In this document: positions 27,770 to 37,142 of the stretch, piece by piece
How the letters are laid out: the number at the start of each line of letters is the position of its first letter
Position numbering within the stretch: the stretch's first letter is position 1
Source: Plectonema cf. radiosum LEGE 06105
GTDB taxonomy: Bacteria; Cyanobacteriota; Cyanobacteriia; Cyanobacteriales; Nostocaceae
Direction of reading: 5' to 3'
NCBI RefSeq assembly: GCF_015207665.1
Contig: NZ_JADEWL010000029.1
Span: forward strand, 1 to 56,017
Length of the DNA: 56,017 nucleotides
Program-made: the position numbers and the translations under genes
The notes under the pieces: model-generated
What the model saw: the letters and a program-made list of their open reading frames with translations, nothing else
What the model was told of the DNA's origin: nothing
Databases searched by the model: none

Positions 27770-30700
27770 ATGCTACCGGAACAACAACAACGCATTTTAG
27801 GATACTTTATTGAAGAAGCAACAGACCACCTGAATACTATTGAGCAGGGGTTGTTAAATCTCCAGAGTACTCTTAATGACCCGGATTTAATTAACGAAGT
27901 TTTCCGGGCTGCTCACTCGATTAAAGGAGGAGCAGCAATGCTTGGTTTGAGTAGCATTCAGCGTACTTCTCACCGTCTTGAAGACTGTTTCAAGGTTCTT
28001 AAGGATAGTCCGGTCAAAATCGATCAAAAGCTAGAATCTTTGTTTCTTGGGGTTTCCGATACTCTAAAAGTGCTATTAGAGCATTTGAGCGGACCTTTTG
28101 GTTTGACGGAGGAAACTGCAAATACTTTAATGGCTGAAGCTGAACCTGTATTTACTTGGCTCCACGAACATTTAGAAAAGCTGGTGCAACAGTCTACTGG
28201 TGAAAATGGGGTTGTTGCCGCCACTGAGAATAATCAATCACAACCAACCCTAGAAAATACCGCAGTATCTACTGGAAATAATTATCGCCAACTGCAAGCA
28301 GAAGTATTGAATAAACTGCGGCAGATGTTGCAATTATTTAAACAGCCAGCCACCCCTGAAAATCGGCAAAAGCTCTGGGAATGTACTGATTATTTAGCTG
28401 AGCTAGGAGATAAATTTAACTTGTCTGCTTGGAGTCATTTGTGTCGTTCGATGACAAGCGCGATCGCAACTGAAGAAAATACTTATCTAACTTTAGCCAA
28501 AATTGCGATTACTGAGATTAAACAAGCGTTGGAGCTAGTTTTAGCAAATCGGGAAAATCAAATTGTCATTAGTGAGCAATTAGAAGCATTAATTCCGGCT
28601 GCTCCAGTGGAATTGTTGGATATCAGCAATTTAGAGTTTGATGAACCCGACACGGAATTACTGGTAAACCCACCAACAGATAATTATTCAGAAGTTGCGG
28701 CTGTGGAAGCTTTGCATTTAACATCTCAAAATAATCAAGCCGATAGCATTCAAGCAGAAGACAATATTAACAGTTTGTTTGAGTTATCTGACCAATTGGA
28801 CGATAATGTTGATGATAGTGTCGATCGCGATGCACCGACAGTAATTCATGAATTAAATATTCACGGTCCAGAAGTAGGAGTATCTGAATTAAATACTCTG
28901 GCTGATTTATTTGAAGGAGAATCTTCCGAACTTGATGAAAATTGGCAACAAGAGAAAATAATTGATGCAAAAGCCGATAAATCCCAAAAACGCGATCGCG
29001 ATGTAGAAGCCAATATTGACCAAGCTAAAGATACCGATAGCGAATTTGCAGATTTTCTCTCGTTTGAACAGGAAAGTTCTCAAGATAACCCAACAACTGC
29101 TAAAGAAGAAATGACAATAATGCAGTTATTTGGTGAAGATTTTTCAGAATTAGATTTAGAAGATTTTAAAAATACTGGTAGCAAAGAGTTTGCGGGTAAT
29201 GAGTTATTCACAAATGATGGTGAACAAGAAATTAATGATTTACTCGAACTTAGTTTCGATGATAATAATGATTACAATACTGGTGAAGATGAATTAGATT
29301 CGCTTTTTGATGAACCTGTTTCTCATCGCGAACAATCTACAGAGAAAACTGTTGATTTTGACGATTTATTTCCAGAAATTGCGGTAGATGAAATAGCAGA
29401 TGTTACAGCACAAGAGGAAACATTTGATTTACCAAACTTTGAGCAAGTCGGTTTAAATACTTTATTTGGTGAATTTGAAAAACCAAGAGAAGAAAAAGAC
29501 TATAGTGATTTATTCGATGATTCTTCAGCCGAAGTAATCGAAAATTTGGGTAATATCTGGGAAAAAACGGAAATCATACCTCATGAAGATGTCGCAAAGA
29601 TATTAGAAGAAAATTTGCTTGAAGCTAGTAATGATCAAGTATCTGAATTTGTCAGCGTAGATTTTGAATTAGAAGATTTAGAGGATAATTCCAAAGATTC
29701 CACATTTTCTCCGGATGTTGTAGATGATTTATTGGAATTAACGCTGAGTGCTGAAAATGCTGATGATGATGATTTCTTTGCAACTGGGGAACAAGATAAT
29801 TTAAGTTTAATCGAAGTTGATAATCATGATGCTCAGCAATCATCTGCTGTGGAAGATTATTTCCTTGCAACTTTCTCGAAACAAGATAATTTAAATTTAC
29901 TTGAAGTCAATGATAATCATATTGAGCAATTAGCTGTAGAAGAAGATTTAATAGAAGAAGATTTATTTACAAGTTTCTCGGAACAAGATAATAATTTTAA
30001 TTTACTTGAAATCGATGATAATCATATTGAGCAATTAGCTGTAGAAGAAGATTTAATAGAAGAAGATTTATTTACAAGTTTCTCGGAACAAGATAATTTA
30101 AATTTACTTGAAATCGATAATGATATAGATAATCCTTTTGCACAACCATCTTCAGAAATAGATTACACCGAATCATCTTTTGATTTGGAAGTTATAACAG
30201 AAGTAAGTCCCCATAGAGATTCATCAGAAGATTTAGAAAATATTACAACTAATTCCGAAGCACAATTAATTGATGACTTATTTTCCCAAGATATTGCTTT
30301 TGATGACGAAATTAGTTTACAAGCAACATCAAAAGAAGAAAAAATCACCTTTTTACCTTTTAATTCCGAATCAAATGAGGAAGAAGAACTAAAATTTGAT
30401 GATTTTTCTGACTTAGAATCCTTACTCGAACAGCAAGAATTCCCAGATGCAGAATTTGCAGCCTTAGAAGATTTACTTGTCCTCGACAATCAGCAACAAT
30501 CAGCAGTCAAAGACACAGATGAATCCGTAAATACCGAAGACACCTTAACTATCAATGATGAATTCAGCGACTTAGAAAACCTACTTAAACAAGCTAATAC
30601 ATCCATACCCCGTACAAGTCAAAGCAACTCCACTTCTCCTAAAAATACTCGCAGCAGTAAAGGGGAACAATTAATGCGGGTTCCGGTGAAGCATTTGGAT

Positions 30701-32584
30701 AACTTGAGTAACCTGGTTGGGGAATTGGTAGTCAATCGCAACACATTGGAACAAGACCAAGAAAGAATGCGACAATCTCTTGATAACTTGCTCCATCAAA
30801 TACAGAATCTTTCCGATGTCGGTGCGAGAATGCAAGAACTTTACGAGCGTTCGTTATTGGAAGCATCTTTACTCGCCAGTCGTAAAGACAACAGTGGTGG
30901 TAATTATAATTTCAATACAGATAGGGGTTTCAGTGAATTAGAAATGGATCGGTTTACTCCTTTTCATACCCTATCCCAAGAAATGATTGAATTGATTGTT
31001 CGGGTGCGAGAGTCAGCCAGTGATATTGACTTTGTGGTTGAAGATAACGAAAGAGTAGCGCGTCAGTTTCGTCAAGTTACTTCACAATTGCAAGAAGGAA
31101 TAACGCGATCGCGAATGGAAGCGTTTTCTCAGGTAACAACTCGTTTGGAACGAGGAGTACGAGATAATTCGATTAAGTGCGGTAAGCAAGTGAATTTGAT
31201 TATCGAAGGTCAGGATACTTTGGTTGATAAAATGATTCTTCAGTATCTGAGCGATCCTTTGACTCATTTATTAAATAACGCCATTGTCCACGGTATTGAA
31301 ACTCCTGAAGAAAGAGAATCCAGGGGTAAACCTGCTCAAGGAACAATCAAAATTCGCGCTTTCCACCAAGGTAATCAAACGGTGATTTCCGTAAGCGATG
31401 ACGGTGCTGGGATTGATGCTGAAAAAGTGAAGAAAAAGGCAGTCAAAGTAGGTTTAATTACAGCCGAACAAGCAAAAACTATATCCCGAATGGAAGTATA
31501 CGAACTATTATTCCATTCCGGTTTCAGCACTAAAGATGAAGCTGACCAACTTGCAGGGCGTGGTGTCGGAATGGATGTAGTTAGGACTTCCATCAGTGAA
31601 ATCCGAGGAGCAATTACTACGGATTCCAGTTTGGGTAAGGGAACTAAATTTACAATTCGTTTACCGCTAACCTTGAGTATTTGTAAAGCTTTATGCTGTG
31701 TTTCTGATAAAGCTAGAATTGCTTTCCCCATGGATGGTGTGGAAGATACCATGGATATGCCGGTTAAAAACATTCGCGAAGATGCCGATGGTAAGAAATA
31801 TATACTTTGGCGCGATCGAAAACTACCGTTCCGTCCTCTCAAAGAGTTGTTAACATTTAACCGTCTCCTGAGTCGCGGTATCGTTTACGGTGGTAACAGA
31901 GATGATGATATGGTTTCTGTAATTGCAGTGCGTTCGGGGAATACGATGATTGCACTGCAAATTGACCAAGTTTTGAGCGAGCAGGAAATTGTCATTAAGC
32001 AATTTGAAGGACCCGCACCAAAACCTGTCGGTGTAGCAGGCGCTACCATCCTCGGAGATGGTCGAATTATGCCGATTGTTGATGTGCTGGAGTTAATTGA
32101 CATCTTTGAGGGTCGGACATCGAAACAAAGTAGCGTTAGTCTTTGGGAGCAAAAAGATACTCTTATACCTGTAGAACCTGCGGATGCAAAAATTGACCCC
32201 ACAGTCCTGATTGTTGATGATTCAATTACAGTGCGCGAATTACTTTCTCTTACCTTTACTAAAGCTGGTTATCGTGTAGAACAAGCCCGTGACGGACAAG
32301 AAGCCTGGGATAAATTGCGTTCCGGTTTACCTTGCGATATTGTCTTCTGTGACATCGAAATGCCCCGTTGTGACGGATTAGAATTACTATCGCGCATTCA
32401 GAAAAACCCCGATTTGAATAATTTACCCATTGCCATGTTAACTTCCCGTGGTGCCGATAAACATAGACAAATGGCAATTCAATTAGGTGCGAGCGGGTAT
32501 TTTACTAAGCCTTATTTAGAAGAAGCTTTACTGGAAGCTGCTGTGAGGATGCTCAAAGGTGAAAAGTTGGTTGTTAGTGGTTAG
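27770..32584 (+). CDS. hmpE: Hybrid CheA-type histidine kinase HmpE (PilL-like)
   Basis: This 1604-residue kinase has, in order: a Hpt domain with the phosphorylated His49 in FRAAHSIKGGAAML; a further helical segment (about 175-280); a very long acidic linker (about 290-950); a CheA dimerisation domain (about 963-1100, VPVKHLDNLSNLVGELVVNR); a HATPase with N box (THLLNNAIVHGIE), SDDGAGID and AGRGVGMDVV; a CheW-like domain (about 1290-1440); and a C-terminal receiver (about 1478-1600) with Asp in FCDIEMPRCDG and Lys in YFTKPYLE. All catalytic residues are present. The linker includes a recent tandem duplication at residues 704-783. It should phosphorylate HmpB and HmpA. Confidence 0.92.
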   Translation: MLPEQQQRILGYFIEEATDHLNTIEQGLLNLQSTLNDPDLINEVFRAAHSIKGGAAMLGLSSIQRTSHRLEDCFKVLKDSPVKIDQKLESLFLGVSDTLKVLLEHLSGPFGLTEETANTLMAEAEPVFTWLHEHLEKLVQQSTGENGVVAATENNQSQPTLENTAVSTGNNYRQLQAEVLNKLRQMLQLFKQPATPENRQKLWECTDYLAELGDKFNLSAWSHLCRSMTSAIATEENTYLTLAKIAITEIKQALELVLANRENQIVISEQLEALIPAAPVELLDISNLEFDEPDTELLVNPPTDNYSEVAAVEALHLTSQNNQADSIQAEDNINSLFELSDQLDDNVDDSVDRDAPTVIHELNIHGPEVGVSELNTLADLFEGESSELDENWQQEKIIDAKADKSQKRDRDVEANIDQAKDTDSEFADFLSFEQESSQDNPTTAKEEMTIMQLFGEDFSELDLEDFKNTGSKEFAGNELFTNDGEQEINDLLELSFDDNNDYNTGEDELDSLFDEPVSHREQSTEKTVDFDDLFPEIAVDEIADVTAQEETFDLPNFEQVGLNTLFGEFEKPREEKDYSDLFDDSSAEVIENLGNIWEKTEIIPHEDVAKILEENLLEASNDQVSEFVSVDFELEDLEDNSKDSTFSPDVVDDLLELTLSAENADDDDFFATGEQDNLSLIEVDNHDAQQSSAVEDYFLATFSKQDNLNLLEVNDNHIEQLAVEEDLIEEDLFTSFSEQDNNFNLLEIDDNHIEQLAVEEDLIEEDLFTSFSEQDNLNLLEIDNDIDNPFAQPSSEIDYTESSFDLEVITEVSPHRDSSEDLENITTNSEAQLIDDLFSQDIAFDDEISLQATSKEEKITFLPFNSESNEEEELKFDDFSDLESLLEQQEFPDAEFAALEDLLVLDNQQQSAVKDTDESVNTEDTLTINDEFSDLENLLKQANTSIPRTSQSNSTSPKNTRSSKGEQLMRVPVKHLDNLSNLVGELVVNRNTLEQDQERMRQSLDNLLHQIQNLSDVGARMQELYERSLLEASLLASRKDNSGGNYNFNTDRGFSELEMDRFTPFHTLSQEMIELIVRVRESASDIDFVVEDNERVARQFRQVTSQLQEGITRSRMEAFSQVTTRLERGVRDNSIKCGKQVNLIIEGQDTLVDKMILQYLSDPLTHLLNNAIVHGIETPEERESRGKPAQGTIKIRAFHQGNQTVISVSDDGAGIDAEKVKKKAVKVGLITAEQAKTISRMEVYELLFHSGFSTKDEADQLAGRGVGMDVVRTSISEIRGAITTDSSLGKGTKFTIRLPLTLSICKALCCVSDKARIAFPMDGVEDTMDMPVKNIREDADGKKYILWRDRKLPFRPLKELLTFNRLLSRGIVYGGNRDDDMVSVIAVRSGNTMIALQIDQVLSEQEIVIKQFEGPAPKPVGVAGATILGDGRIMPIVDVLELIDIFEGRTSKQSSVSLWEQKDTLIPVEPADAKIDPTVLIVDDSITVRELLSLTFTKAGYRVEQARDGQEAWDKLRSGLPCDIVFCDIEMPRCDGLELLSRIQKNPDLNNLPIAMLTSRGADKHRQMAIQLGASGYFTKPYLEEALLEAAVRMLKGEKLVVSG
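29881..30117 (+). repeat. In-frame tandem repeat inside hmpE (34-35 codon unit)
   Basis: Two nearly identical units (29881-29982 and 29983-30087) and a partial third (30088-30117) encode DNLNLLE ... HIEQLAVEEDLIEEDLF. The units are 102 and 105 bp, both multiples of three, so the frame is kept. Near identity of the DNA points to a recent expansion. Confidence 0.92.
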
Positions 32585-32645
32585 TTGTTGGTTGTTAGTA
32601 GTTAGTTGTTAGTGGTTAGTTGTTGGTTGTTAGTTGTTAGTAGTA
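32576..32645. repeat. Tandem gttagtt-type heptad repeat after hmpE
   Basis: Degenerate gttagtt/gttggtt/gttagta heptads begin inside the last hmpE codons and run to the palindrome at 32649. The hmpE stop lies within the tract. Confidence 0.8.
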
Positions 32646-32648
32646 TTA

Positions 32649-32712
32649 AGAAGTGGGGTTTTTAGCTGCAATATCTGTAGTATCGAACAATCATCGTAAA
32701 AACCCGACTTCT
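32649..32712. repeat. Interspersed palindrome, copy D
   Basis: agaagtggggttttta (32649-32664) pairs with taaaaacccgacttct (32697-32712) with one mismatch. The 32-nt centre contains caatatctgtagtat, similar to the centres of copies A and B. It lies 65 bp after hmpE and may serve as its terminator. Confidence 0.8.
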
Positions 32713-33234
32713 CACCCTACAAGACAGTCAATCCTCGATTCAATACCTGATATGAAGTCCGGTTACTCCTATCCCGCTAGAAAATTACCGATTTCTCTTT
32801 ATCTCTTTCCTTTGCGTTCTCTGCGCGGCAGTTGCTACAACGGAGGGAGCCTCCGCAACGCACTGCCTTGTCTCTGCGGTTTTTTTTGGCTAATCTTTTA
32901 ACGGGAAGGGAGTAATTGCTTACTATATGACGATTACGCATTTATCCAAAACCCATTACCAGCCCTCACAGAAATACCGGAGTGTTTAACCGGACATAAT
33001 ATGACTTGATTCCTGCTTCCACACTAGCTTTAAATTCATCAAACCATTCAAACATCACTCATCTCCATTCAATGGACGAATTCTATATAGCCTTAATTTA
33101 CCCAAATATTCCCAAATTTTTCTGGAATAAATCAAAAAATGCGTAAAAATTCAATTTCATATGTATATTATTGAAAAACGTTATGCACGATAACGCACTA
33201 TCTGTATATATTTGAAATTCAATACCAAGCTTGA
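32713..33234. other. Intergenic region with nested palindrome
   Basis: No gene is seen. A nested hairpin at 32828-32866 has outer arms ggcagt/actgcc and inner arms cggagg/cctccg around gag; it resembles interspersed repeats of filamentous cyanobacteria. The last 200 bp are AT-rich and should hold the oligopeptidase promoter. Confidence 0.5.
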
Positions 33235-35424
33235 ATGAAAAAATTGTTTACGCTTCTACCTAAATTTTTAGCTATCTTTTTGACAATAGTTATTATTTGT
33301 ACATTTTTGTACTATATAAAAGTATCTTCTTCCCAGAAAAACATGACTACTGTACACAATTTAAACTATCCAGCAACTAGTAAAAGCGAACAAGTTGATA
33401 ATTACCATGGTACTAAAGTTGCAGACCCCTACCGTTGGTTAGAAAATCCCGATTCTCCAGAAACTAAAGCTTGGGTGGAAGCGCAAAACAAAGTTACTTT
33501 TGGTTTTTTAGAAAAAATTCCTCAGAGAGAGGATATCAAGAAACGTTTGACGAAATTATGGGATTATGAAAAATATGGCGTTCCTTTTAAGGAGGGGAAT
33601 CGTTATTTTTATTTTAAGAATGACGGGTTACAAAATCAAAGTGTTTTATATACTTTGAAAACCCTTGACGATAAACCAATAGTTTTACTTGATCCGAATC
33701 AACTTTCAGAAGATGGTACTGTTGCTCTTTCTGGTATATCTATTAGTGAAAACGGTGAATATTTAGCTTATGGTATATCAGTTGCTGGTTCCGATTGGCA
33801 AGAATGGAAGGTGAGAAATATTGACACGGGTGAAGATTTAAAAGACCATTTACGATGGATTAAATTTTCTGGAGCTTCTTGGACTAATGATAGTAAAGGT
33901 TTTTTCTACAGCAGTTACGATGAACCAAATGCAAAAACTAAGTTAGAAGATGTTAATTACTATCAAAAGCTTTATTATCATCAGTTAGGTCAACCCCAGT
34001 CAGAAGATACTTTAATTTATCAACGTTCTGATCAAAAAGAGTGGGGTTTTAACGGTAGTGTTACCGAAGATGGACGTTATTTGATTATTTCGGTTTGGTT
34101 GGGAACTGATTCTAAAAACTTAGTTTTTTATCAGGATTTAACTAATCCTAAGAGTGAAGTTGTCGAATTAATCAATAAATTTGAATCATCTTATAGTTTT
34201 ATTGATAATGACGCAAATGTTTTTTATTTTCAAACTGATTTAAATGCATCACGAGGAAAAGTTATTGCTATTGATACGAAAAAACCGGATTCTAAAAATT
34301 GGCAAGAAATAATTTCTGAAACTACAGAAACTTTAGAAAGTGTAGGTACTCTCAACAATCAATTTGTTGCAGAATATCTTAAAGATGCTCGCAGTCAAAT
34401 CAAAATTTTTGAACTTAACGGTAATTTTGTTCGAGAAATCGAATTACCTGGCATTGGTTCTGTAGGTGGTTTTAATGGTAAAAGCAGTGACACCGAAACC
34501 TTTTATCAATTCACCAGCTTTACTGCACCGGGAACCATTTACCGTTACGATATGATAACGGGTGAAAGTAAGGTTTTTCGAGAACCAAAAGTAGATTTTA
34601 ATGCTGATAATTACGAAACCAAACAGGTTTTTTACAAAAGCAAAGATGGTACTCAAATACCAATGTTTATTACCCATAAAAAGGGAATTAAATTAGATGG
34701 AAATAATCCGACATTTCTTTACGCTTACGGCGGTTTTAACGTTTCTTTAACACCAACCTTTTCAGTTAGCAGCTTGATATGGATGGAAATGGGTGGAGTT
34801 TACGCCGTACCTAATATACGCGGTGGTGGTGAATATGGTGAAGCATGGCATCAAGCGGGAATCAAAGATAAAAAACAAAACGTCTTCGATGACTTTATTG
34901 CAGCAGCGGAATGGTTGATAGACAATGGTTATACTAAATCGGAGAAATTGGCGATCGCCGGTGGTAGTAATGGTGGATTATTGGTAGGTGGTTGTATGAC
35001 GCAGCGTCCCGATTTATTCGGTGCAGCGTTACCATCTGTAGGGGTAATGGATATGTTGCGTTTCCATAAGTTTACCATCGGTTGGGCTTGGGTTCCGGAA
35101 TACGGTTCCTCAGAAAATCCCGAAGATTTCAAAACTCTTTATGCTTATTCACCTTTGCATAATTTGAAACTGGGGACAGCTTATCCAGCGACTTTGATAA
35201 CTACAGCCGATCATGATGATCGAGTAGTACCCGCACACAGTTTCAAATTTGCCGCAGCATTACAAGCAGCTCATGATGGAGATGCACCAGTATTAATAAG
35301 AATTGAAACAAAAGCTGGACATGGTGCAGGTAAACCGACAACAAAGATTATTGAAGAAGCTGCGGATAAGTGGGCTTTTTTGGTGAAGACTTTGGGAATT
35401 GAAAAAGTACAATTTGGTTCATAG
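33235..35424 (+). CDS. Prolyl oligopeptidase (S9A family)
   Basis: This 729-residue serine peptidase cleaves short peptides after proline. An N-terminal hydrophobic segment (LAIFLTIVIICTFLYYIKV, residues 12-30) suggests membrane anchoring or export; an internal Met (MTTVHNLNYPATSKSEQVDN) could give a cytosolic form. The beta-propeller domain spans about 105-440. The alpha/beta-hydrolase domain carries the nucleophile Ser in AGGSNGGLLVGG, Asp in TTADHDDRVVPAHS and His in TKAGHGAGKPT. It appears complete. A 129-bp piece of its 3' end recurs 1.4 kb downstream. Confidence 0.93.
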   Translation: MKKLFTLLPKFLAIFLTIVIICTFLYYIKVSSSQKNMTTVHNLNYPATSKSEQVDNYHGTKVADPYRWLENPDSPETKAWVEAQNKVTFGFLEKIPQREDIKKRLTKLWDYEKYGVPFKEGNRYFYFKNDGLQNQSVLYTLKTLDDKPIVLLDPNQLSEDGTVALSGISISENGEYLAYGISVAGSDWQEWKVRNIDTGEDLKDHLRWIKFSGASWTNDSKGFFYSSYDEPNAKTKLEDVNYYQKLYYHQLGQPQSEDTLIYQRSDQKEWGFNGSVTEDGRYLIISVWLGTDSKNLVFYQDLTNPKSEVVELINKFESSYSFIDNDANVFYFQTDLNASRGKVIAIDTKKPDSKNWQEIISETTETLESVGTLNNQFVAEYLKDARSQIKIFELNGNFVREIELPGIGSVGGFNGKSSDTETFYQFTSFTAPGTIYRYDMITGESKVFREPKVDFNADNYETKQVFYKSKDGTQIPMFITHKKGIKLDGNNPTFLYAYGGFNVSLTPTFSVSSLIWMEMGGVYAVPNIRGGGEYGEAWHQAGIKDKKQNVFDDFIAAAEWLIDNGYTKSEKLAIAGGSNGGLLVGGCMTQRPDLFGAALPSVGVMDMLRFHKFTIGWAWVPEYGSSENPEDFKTLYAYSPLHNLKLGTAYPATLITTADHDDRVVPAHSFKFAAALQAAHDGDAPVLIRIETKAGHGAGKPTTKIIEEAADKWAFLVKTLGIEKVQFGS

Positions 35425-35873
35425 TTTCGCTTTAGCGCATCCGGGTGCGTTATGGAGATTTGTCCTAACGCATCGTTATTTTATTTCTTCTTGCCAAAAT
35501 ATTAAAAAACCACAGAGACGCTAAGAGCGCTGAGGAAAGAAGTAAAGAGAGATGGCTAAAACATGGTAGTTATTTTCTTATTGTTCCCTTAAAATTCATA
35601 GCTTTTAACAAACCGGAAAAATCGTAATAGCAATTTTATCTATGCTTCGTTAAAAATTTATAATTATCTCAAGAAAAATGATGATAAAAAATATCATTTA
35701 CTTCGACTTAATTCAAAGGATCTGCTTTTTATGATATTTCCTGCATCTGCATTGGTTTGCAATAATTGGGTTTCCGTGTCAACGTTCAATCTACAATATA
35801 AACTCGCTTTAAAGCAGCCACCAACTCTTTCATAAACTCAACAAAAACAATTATTTTCGGTTTCTGCCAAAAT
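35425..35873. other. Intergenic region between oligopeptidase and Uma2 gene
   Basis: These 449 bp carry a short hairpin-like pair tgcgtta ... taacgca (about 35446-35472), which recurs after the duplicated fragment at about 36889, and otherwise AT-rich DNA. No gene was recognised. Confidence 0.5.
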
Positions 35874-36485
35874 TCACTCCGAGTCATTTGCTACAAAGTC
35901 AACTTGTTCGTAAAGGTCACTTAATGTAAGTTGAAAATCAACAGTTTCTAACGAAAATAAGGCAGATTCCCCTTCAATTTCATCAAAAAGCCATTTACCA
36001 TTGGCAGTTTTCACGTAATGCATTACATGATATTGATATTGATCTATTAAAATATATTCTTTAAATTCTGGAATCGAACGATAATATAAAAACTTATTTC
36101 CTTGGTCGTAATTTTGTGTTGATTTTGATAAAACTTCTGCAATTAATGAAGGATTCATAACGGTAGTTGTGTTGTTTCCTGTGTAAACAGGTTGTCCCTC
36201 TATTAGCATCACATCAGGATAAGTATGCTGACGATATTTAGGTATCCATAAACGCACATCGGCTATATAAATCCGACAATTTTGCTTTTTGGTGGCAATT
36301 TTTAAAGAAGCAGCCAAATTTAGAGCAATTTGATTGTGATTGGTAGTCCCACCCGTCATTGGTATAATTTCTCCGTCGCGGTACTCGCTCTTAAATTCTG
36401 CTTGTTCTTCTAGTTCTAAATATTCTTCCGGAGTGTAGAAGCGTTTGACTGTTTGTACTTCTTTCGTCATAGTTTTTATTTTCAT
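35874..36485 (-). CDS. Uma2 family (DUF820) putative endonuclease
   Basis: This 203-residue protein belongs to the very large cyanobacterial Uma2/DUF820 family with a restriction-endonuclease-like fold. Visible elements are TPEEYLELEEQAEFKSEYRDG, the acidic YIADVRLWIP and TYPDVMLIEG, and LIAEVLSKSTQNYDQGNKF; the Asp-x-Glu-like spacing fits a PD-(D/E)XK active site. The start may be Met1 or Met6 (36470). The biological role of the family is unknown, but many copies per genome suggest mobile or selfish behaviour. It lies between the oligopeptidase gene and the duplicated oligopeptidase fragment. Confidence 0.85.
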   Translation of the reverse strand: MKIKTMTKEVQTVKRFYTPEEYLELEEQAEFKSEYRDGEIIPMTGGTTNHNQIALNLAASLKIATKKQNCRIYIADVRLWIPKYRQHTYPDVMLIEGQPVYTGNNTTTVMNPSLIAEVLSKSTQNYDQGNKFLYYRSIPEFKEYILIDQYQYHVMHYVKTANGKWLFDEIEGESALFSLETVDFQLTLSDLYEQVDFVANDSE

Positions 36486-36696
36486 AAAACATGATCTATT
36501 TCTCGATAATTTTCGATGCGAGGACGCTATAACGATAAATCTTCAAAAATATGATTCCTATCCCAATTTTACTGTGGAGAGCGATATTTATGTTAAACCG
36601 CTTTGTAGTGTTACGTATCAACGGGTTATTGTGACATTCACCCGGGTTAGTGCGATTCCGCGAGCGGCTATTCCTGAAATCAAAAAATTGTATCCC

Positions 36697-36846
36697 GCTC
36701 ATAATGGAGATGCACCAGTATTAATAAGAATTGAAACAAAAGCTGGACATGGTGCAGGTAAACCGACAACAAAGATTATTGAAGAAGCTGCGGATAAGTG
36801 GGCATTTTTGGTGAAGACTTTGGGAGTAGAGGATTTTAGATTTTAG
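36697..36846 (+). pseudogene. 3' fragment of prolyl oligopeptidase gene
   Basis: Positions 36697-36825 repeat 35269-35397 with only two mismatches in 129 bp and encode the end of the enzyme including the catalytic-His loop (IRIETKAGHGAGKP). The frame then ends after VEDFRF. No propeller or nucleophile region is present, so it is a remnant. An ORF running into it from 36445 has an unrelated upstream part. Confidence 0.85.
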
Positions 36847-37037
36847 ATTTTAGATTTTAGATTTTGGATTGAGGTTTGTGGATTTAGGGTGCGTTATGGA
36901 TATCTTTTTCTAACGCATCGCTGTTCTAGCTTTGTGTATCTCTAATTGGGGTTTGCTGAAAAAATCAGCCCGTCAGAGCGGTAGGTAACTTTATAATTTA
37001 TATTTAATAATTATTAGTTCATATCGGTTATCTATTT

Positions 37038-37093
37038 GTAGTGGGAGCGTCTCGCTCCCTATTAGCAACCAGGGAGCGAGACGCTCCCACTAC
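37038..37093. repeat. Perfect 23-bp inverted repeat
   Basis: gtagtgggagcgtctcgctccct (37038-37060) and its exact reverse complement (37071-37093) flank a 10-nt loop, attagcaacc. Each arm also contains its own small palindrome (gggagcg-tct-cgctccc). It sits 50 bp beyond the 3' end of the PhnD-like gene and could act as a terminator or be an interspersed repeat. Confidence 0.9.
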
Positions 37094-37142
37094 CTCTACC
37101 ACTCAAAATGAATGATTACGTGAATTCCACGACTAGGCTTGA

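Noticed and set aside
30163-30489. Ser-rich minus-strand ORF inside hmpE
   Set aside because: It is the antisense shadow of the acidic Asp/Glu-rich linker; composition follows directly from the sense frame.
32653-32901. Small ORF after hmpE
   Set aside because: It consists of the interspersed palindrome and other repeat DNA.
36445-36696. Separate gene upstream of the oligopeptidase fragment
   Set aside because: The frame has no recognisable domain and only its last part is a copy of the peptidase end; it overlaps the promoter region of the Uma2 gene.
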